Shown here in pieces: positions 61,001 to 64,000 of a stretch of DNA of 64,000 nt (positions are counted from its first letter, which is position 1; the number at the start of each line of letters is the position of its first letter). The translations under genes were made by a program, and so were the position numbers. A model generated the notes under the pieces. The model was not told the DNA's origin and did not search any database. It saw only the letters and a list, made by a program, of their open reading frames with translations. The DNA is from Casuarius casuarius (lineage: Eukaryota > Chordata > Aves > Casuariiformes > Casuariidae): NCBI GenBank assembly GCA_003342895.1, contig PTFA01000111.1, forward strand, positions 2,869,607-2,933,606, read 5' to 3'.

Positions 61001-63621
61001 GATAATTTCAGATGTCTTAGGATAGCCTGCCTGGCTTCTAGCTGCCATCCTTGAAGGGATATGGTTCCCTTGTAGGTCCAGTGTCATATCTGCCAAAGCC
61101 ATGAGGATGTCTGAGATGCTCAGTGACACCCATGTTTAGGTTTAAGCAAATGAATCCTGTTCTCCTCGTCTCTGACAGTGTGTCAGCCTTTTGGCTAAGA
61201 ACTTCCAGATTTATTTATTTAACATTCTACACATGTCTAATTTAGAACCAGAAAAAAAGCCCATTACTATTTTGATCTCAACAGAGAACCTAAATCTTTA
61301 AGGTGAGTTTTAATCCCTTCTGTCTCCCAAAACCTCAAAAATGTAAAGATGGTGGAATCTGAAAATTTTATTTTAGATACTAATCACAACTATGTCACTG
61401 CTACATTTTGAGGGGTTTTCTATATTTTGTTTTGAGTAACAGTTTGCAGAGAAATGACTCCTGTTATTTTCTTTGATTTCAGAAACAAGCATAGACCATT
61501 TCTTCTCTTTGTTTCCCTTTTACATGTTCACACTCCTCTCATTACCACAAAGAAGTTTTTGGGAAGAAGCAGACATGGCCTATATGGAGATAATGTTGAG
61601 GAGATGGACTGGATGGTGGGTGAGTGGTCTTTTTCAGTAAAGTCCTTCCTTTATTTGAATGTAGAAAAGAAATTAAAGAGGCAGTTACAGAAGTCCTTAT
61701 TTATATATGACAAAAATCAGTGAACTTGCCTTGGATATACAGCCAGCTCCAAAGATGGNCATTCCATTACCACCCTTCTTTCTTAAGATAAAAGTACAAC
61801 CTATTCTTGTGAGGGTTGTTCTCTCTTTCTCTTCTTCAACTAGCACAGTTCTGTGCTGCACTTTTTGATAAATTCAGAACAGTGATAAATGCAGTCAAAT
61901 AATCCAGTATGTGCTTTATCATGTTATTAATCAATTTGTTTGACATTTTCCCAGCTCCCTTTTGTTGAAAAAATTACCAGCATCTAGTTTCAGAAGTTGT
62001 ACCTGGTGCTGCTGATGACTTTACATTAGACAGTCATCAGTTTGTGTATTTGTTCCTTTTTATTGAAGAATCCTGGGAGCAGAAAACACAACTCCAGACT
62101 CCTCCCTCCTAGCCAAAAGCTCAAACTAAAAAGCTGTGGAATTTCACTTAATAAGTTCATTAAGCTCATTTAAAAAATTATTCGCACTTAGAGCCTGGAT
62201 TTAGACTTGAGCCGCAATCTGTAGTTCCTTTCTGCTTCAGCAGGAGGGAGGGAGATGATAGCTAATATTTACATTTACAAATAGTAAATGAATGACCTAC
62301 AGCCTAAGTATTCACCTCCTGTCCCAGCCAAGATTCTGAAGTTCCCTGAACTAATTCTTCCTCCAATAACCATGCCTAAAAAATGGTATTTTGTGAGCAG
62401 CCCAATTGCTTGTAATGGACAGCCTGAGAACCCCTGCAAGATCCAGCCCTACTAGAGGACTCTGGCACTCATCTACCTAAGTTTTGGGCACCAATCAACT
62501 TTAGGCACAAGCTGCTCAGAGCTGGGTAGCAAAAGTGCAAGGGCATAAGGAATGTACAGGCAAAACAGGATAGAAGCTAGGGAGGACGGAAGTTTCTAGG
62601 GTCAGACAGCTAAATTTGGGGGTCTAATTTGGAACCAGGATGCCTAGATTCAATTCAAATTCTTTTTTGGGCAGCTGTCTATTTTTAGCTAAGGACACTA
62701 AGTAATTTGACCAAGGAGACAGGAAGTCTGTAAAGCAGAACAGATTAGACAAATGAACTGCTCACTAGCTCATGCTTTTCCNTGCGTACTTCAGCTTTTG
62801 CTGTTTCCTCTGTAGCTACAGAAGCTGTTCCTGGTGAAGATACTTTCATGCACTGGGTGGTGATGAAGAACAATCATGGATAAATCATACTCTGTATAAA
62901 CTTTTATTGCTACTGGTACCAAAACCATTATGAAGTTAGGTTTGAATTGCACTCTGTGGAGTTTTTACCAGTGACAGCAGGAGAAGATTTTGGTTGATAG
63001 CATGCAGCCTGACCTAAGTCCTTGTTTAATTCATGATGAGAACAGAGACAGAGCAGTTTTCTACAGTTAAGAATCTAGACAGCACTATTATTTGTAATTT
63101 AAGCACTTTCGAGATGCTTGCAACTACACAATGGAGGCAGTCCTCAGCTCCGAGAATTTACAGCGTAAAGATGACAGTGTATGCCAAGCAGGTTGAATAA
63201 AGGATCATTAATTCAATTTATTTTCTAGTTGTTTTTAATTTCTGTTTTCCTTGTTGTAGACTCCACAACCAAATTTAGGTCACCTTTAGCTGCTTTCCAT
63301 TGGGCCCTTATTATTCCCACAATGCATGATTTTTCTCTGTATTGTTCATAGTAGCTCATAACAGAAAAATAGAAGAAGACCTTTTGTCTATATCTTCTCA
63401 TTCAAGTCAATGGAAAGACTTGAGTATTTTGACTCAAGAGCTAAAAAAAATCAGGACATAATTACAATGTTTTACTGTGTCTTTAGGAAGGCTTCTGGAT
63501 GTTATCGACAAAAAAGGCTTGAAGAATAACACATTCATTTATTTTGCATCTGATCATGGAGGATCCTTGGAGGCTCACAGTGGAAATGCCCAGCTAGGTG
63601 GATGGAATGGTATCTATAAAG
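54993..63621 (+). CDS. Sulfatase copy 3: membrane-type arylsulfatase, 3' end beyond window
   Basis: Coding exons join 55010-55062, 56112-56252, 57265-57386, 58299-58421, 59966-60389, 61483-61619 and 63487-63621, giving 378 codons so far. Exons 8-10 must lie to the right of the window. Exon lengths 3-7 equal those of copy 1. Catalytic features present: Asp49-Asp50, Cys89 in [16 protein letters not shown] (Lys148, His150), the HVHTP His, and SDHGG. Exon 5 encodes the two hydrophobic hairpin segments. Residues around 21-35 form the signal-peptide core. I see no stop or frameshift; one N in exon 5 (60036) leaves a Phe/Leu codon uncertain. The exon 7 wording (GRLLDVID...DHGGSLE) leans toward ARSL/ARSE, but this is weak. 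It should be a secretory-pathway sulfatase activated by formylglycine formation. Confidence 0.9.
56112..56252 (+). CDS. Copy 3 exon 2 (signal peptide, Asp pair)
   Basis: A 141-nt exon between TTTTAATTTCAG and GTAAGG. It encodes a hydrophobic signal core ([11 protein letters not shown]), then [19 protein letters not shown] and CYGNDTIR. It is nine bases shorter than in copies 1 and 2, all within the poorly conserved signal region. Confidence 0.93.
57265..57386 (+). CDS. Copy 3 exon 3 (formylglycine motif)
   Basis: A 122-nt exon after TTTTCTCTTTAG. It encodes [17 protein letters not shown] and [18 protein letters not shown]. The Cys codon is at 57335-57337 (residue 89). The donor is GTTGGA, non-consensus at +3 to +5, paralleling GTTTAC in copy 1. 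Confidence 0.94.
57990..58200. repeat. Dispersed repeat, copy B (intron 3 of copy 3)
   Basis: The segment 58070-58140 (CACCCTAGAATATG, GATATCTGCATTGGACTAGCAC, GACACAAGACTTAGAAGAGAC) aligns with 28325-28391. The left part (CCTAGGCATCTTAGTGC) has the repeated 'CCTAGGCA' wording seen in old sauropsid interspersed repeats. It makes an 84-codon open frame that I regard as chance. Confidence 0.45.
58299..58421 (+). CDS. Copy 3 exon 4
   Basis: A 123-nt exon after TTACTCCTCTCCAG and before GTATGA. It encodes [29 protein letters not shown] and GYSTALVG. The usual TGLIG reads TALVG, a mild substitution next to the catalytic GKWH. Confidence 0.92.
   Translation, partial: GWHPALRGVFFFGMGVLVGSRQMKPLFPKYCTSKVIRQHL
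59966..60389 (+). CDS. Copy 3 exon 5 (GKWH and membrane hairpin)
   Basis: A 424-nt exon after TATATTTTCAG and before GTAACC. It encodes [30 protein letters not shown], hydrophobic segments around [16 protein letters not shown] and [17 protein letters not shown], then [16 protein letters not shown] and SFIER. The N at 60036 falls in the Phe codon before DYFYG. Confidence 0.93.
61483..61619 (+). CDS. Copy 3 exon 6
   Basis: A 137-nt exon after CTTTGATTTCAG and before GTGAGT. It encodes [19 protein letters not shown], with the catalytic second His intact, and [19 protein letters not shown]. Intron 6 that follows is about 1.9 kb and shows no other gene. Confidence 0.93.
63487..63621 (+). CDS. Copy 3 exon 7 (last exon in window)
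   Basis: A 135-nt exon after GTGTCTTTAG and before GTAAGA. It encodes [31 protein letters not shown] and [11 protein letters not shown], with the metal-binding Asp and neighbouring His intact. It ends in phase 1, ready for the GTGGAAAAG-type exon 8 outside the window. Confidence 0.93.
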
Positions 63622-63704
63622 GTAAGACTTTCTCTTAAAAATAAAATGATATAAACTATGTCCAGATAGACTATATTCACAAAGCTATATGCTGGCATAA
63701 CAAT

Positions 63705-64000
63705 CTTGTATTGTAGGGCTAGACCGACTTCAGGACATCAGCTAGTCATCCTTCAGTCCCCAGACAGGATCACCAAAGCTACTCCTGACAGCTATATTGT
63801 CTAAGCTGTTCTTATAGACCTCCAGTAATTCCTCAACTATACCAGTTTTCATTGTCTATGCTACTAGAATAATTTTTCCTGGTACCTAGCCTGGATTTCC
63901 TTGCTGCAGTTTAAGCAGCAAATCTTGCCCTATTCACCAATCTACGGACAACAGTTTCTTTCCTCTTTGCAACACCTTGTTGTTTCAAGGCCATCATGTA
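63705..64000 (-). mobile_element. CR1-type LINE 3' fragment in intron 7 of copy 3
   Basis: Read on the plus strand it follows the antisense layout of sauropsid CR1 tails in order: GACATCAGCTAGTCATCC, a Gln/Ser-poor non-coding middle with CTTATAGACCTCCAG, AATAATTTTTCCTGGTACC, then CTGGATTTCCTTGCTGCAGT, TTAAGCAGCAAATCTTGCCC and TCTTTGCAACACCTT. It is strongly diverged, hence old, and continues past the window edge. The match is to remembered consensus wording. Confidence 0.75.

Overview
The window is vertebrate genomic DNA. Coding sequence is in short exons with canonical GT/AG splice sites, there are no operons, and most of the window is intron or intergenic DNA. A degenerate CR1-type LINE tail at the right edge, a solo LTR, compact 10-13 kb genes and low repeat density suggest a sauropsid, probably a bird (crocodilian or turtle not excluded). 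Scattered single N bases indicate a draft assembly.

The content is a head-to-tail, plus-strand array of membrane-type arylsulfatase genes of the STS/ARSD/ARSL(ARSE)/ARSH/ARSF family. In mammals this family sits in the Xp22.3 cluster.

Layout. (1) 1-10260: no gene recognised. (2) 10261-23642: sulfatase copy 1, complete and apparently intact. It has ten coding exons and 590 codons, and every catalytic residue I could map is present. A solo LTR with a 5-bp target-site duplication sits in intron 1. (3) 23643-38926: 3' UTR and a long intergenic stretch. It holds a partial relic copy (exon 5-like and exon 6-like sequence plus intron, 30120-31660) that is a broken duplicate of copy 1, a CA microsatellite, GC-rich patches and a CpG island at about 34440-34650. 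(4) 38927-49340: sulfatase copy 2, ARSD-like. Nine exons are still recognisable, but the formylglycine motif in exon 3 is cut off after CTPSR, exon 9 has an in-frame TGA, and the usual exon 10 acceptor AG is lost. It is probably a young pseudogene or a strongly altered gene. (5) 49341-54992: intergenic, with a possible TATA/CpG promoter near 51670-51871. (6) 54993 to the right edge: sulfatase copy 3, intact as far as it goes (378 codons, exons 1-7). Exons 8-10 lie beyond the window.

The three copies share intron phases and nearly all exon lengths (122, 123, 424, 137, 135, 163, 122 nt for exons 3-9 in copy 1), so they arose by tandem duplication. Exon 10 of copies 1 and 2 is far more alike than their other exons, which suggests recent gene conversion. 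The intact members would encode ER/secretory-pathway sulfatases activated by the formylglycine-generating enzyme. They have a luminal catalytic domain and a hydrophobic hairpin encoded by exon 5. No novel multi-gene system is evident. The most interesting material is the decay and recombination history of this family.
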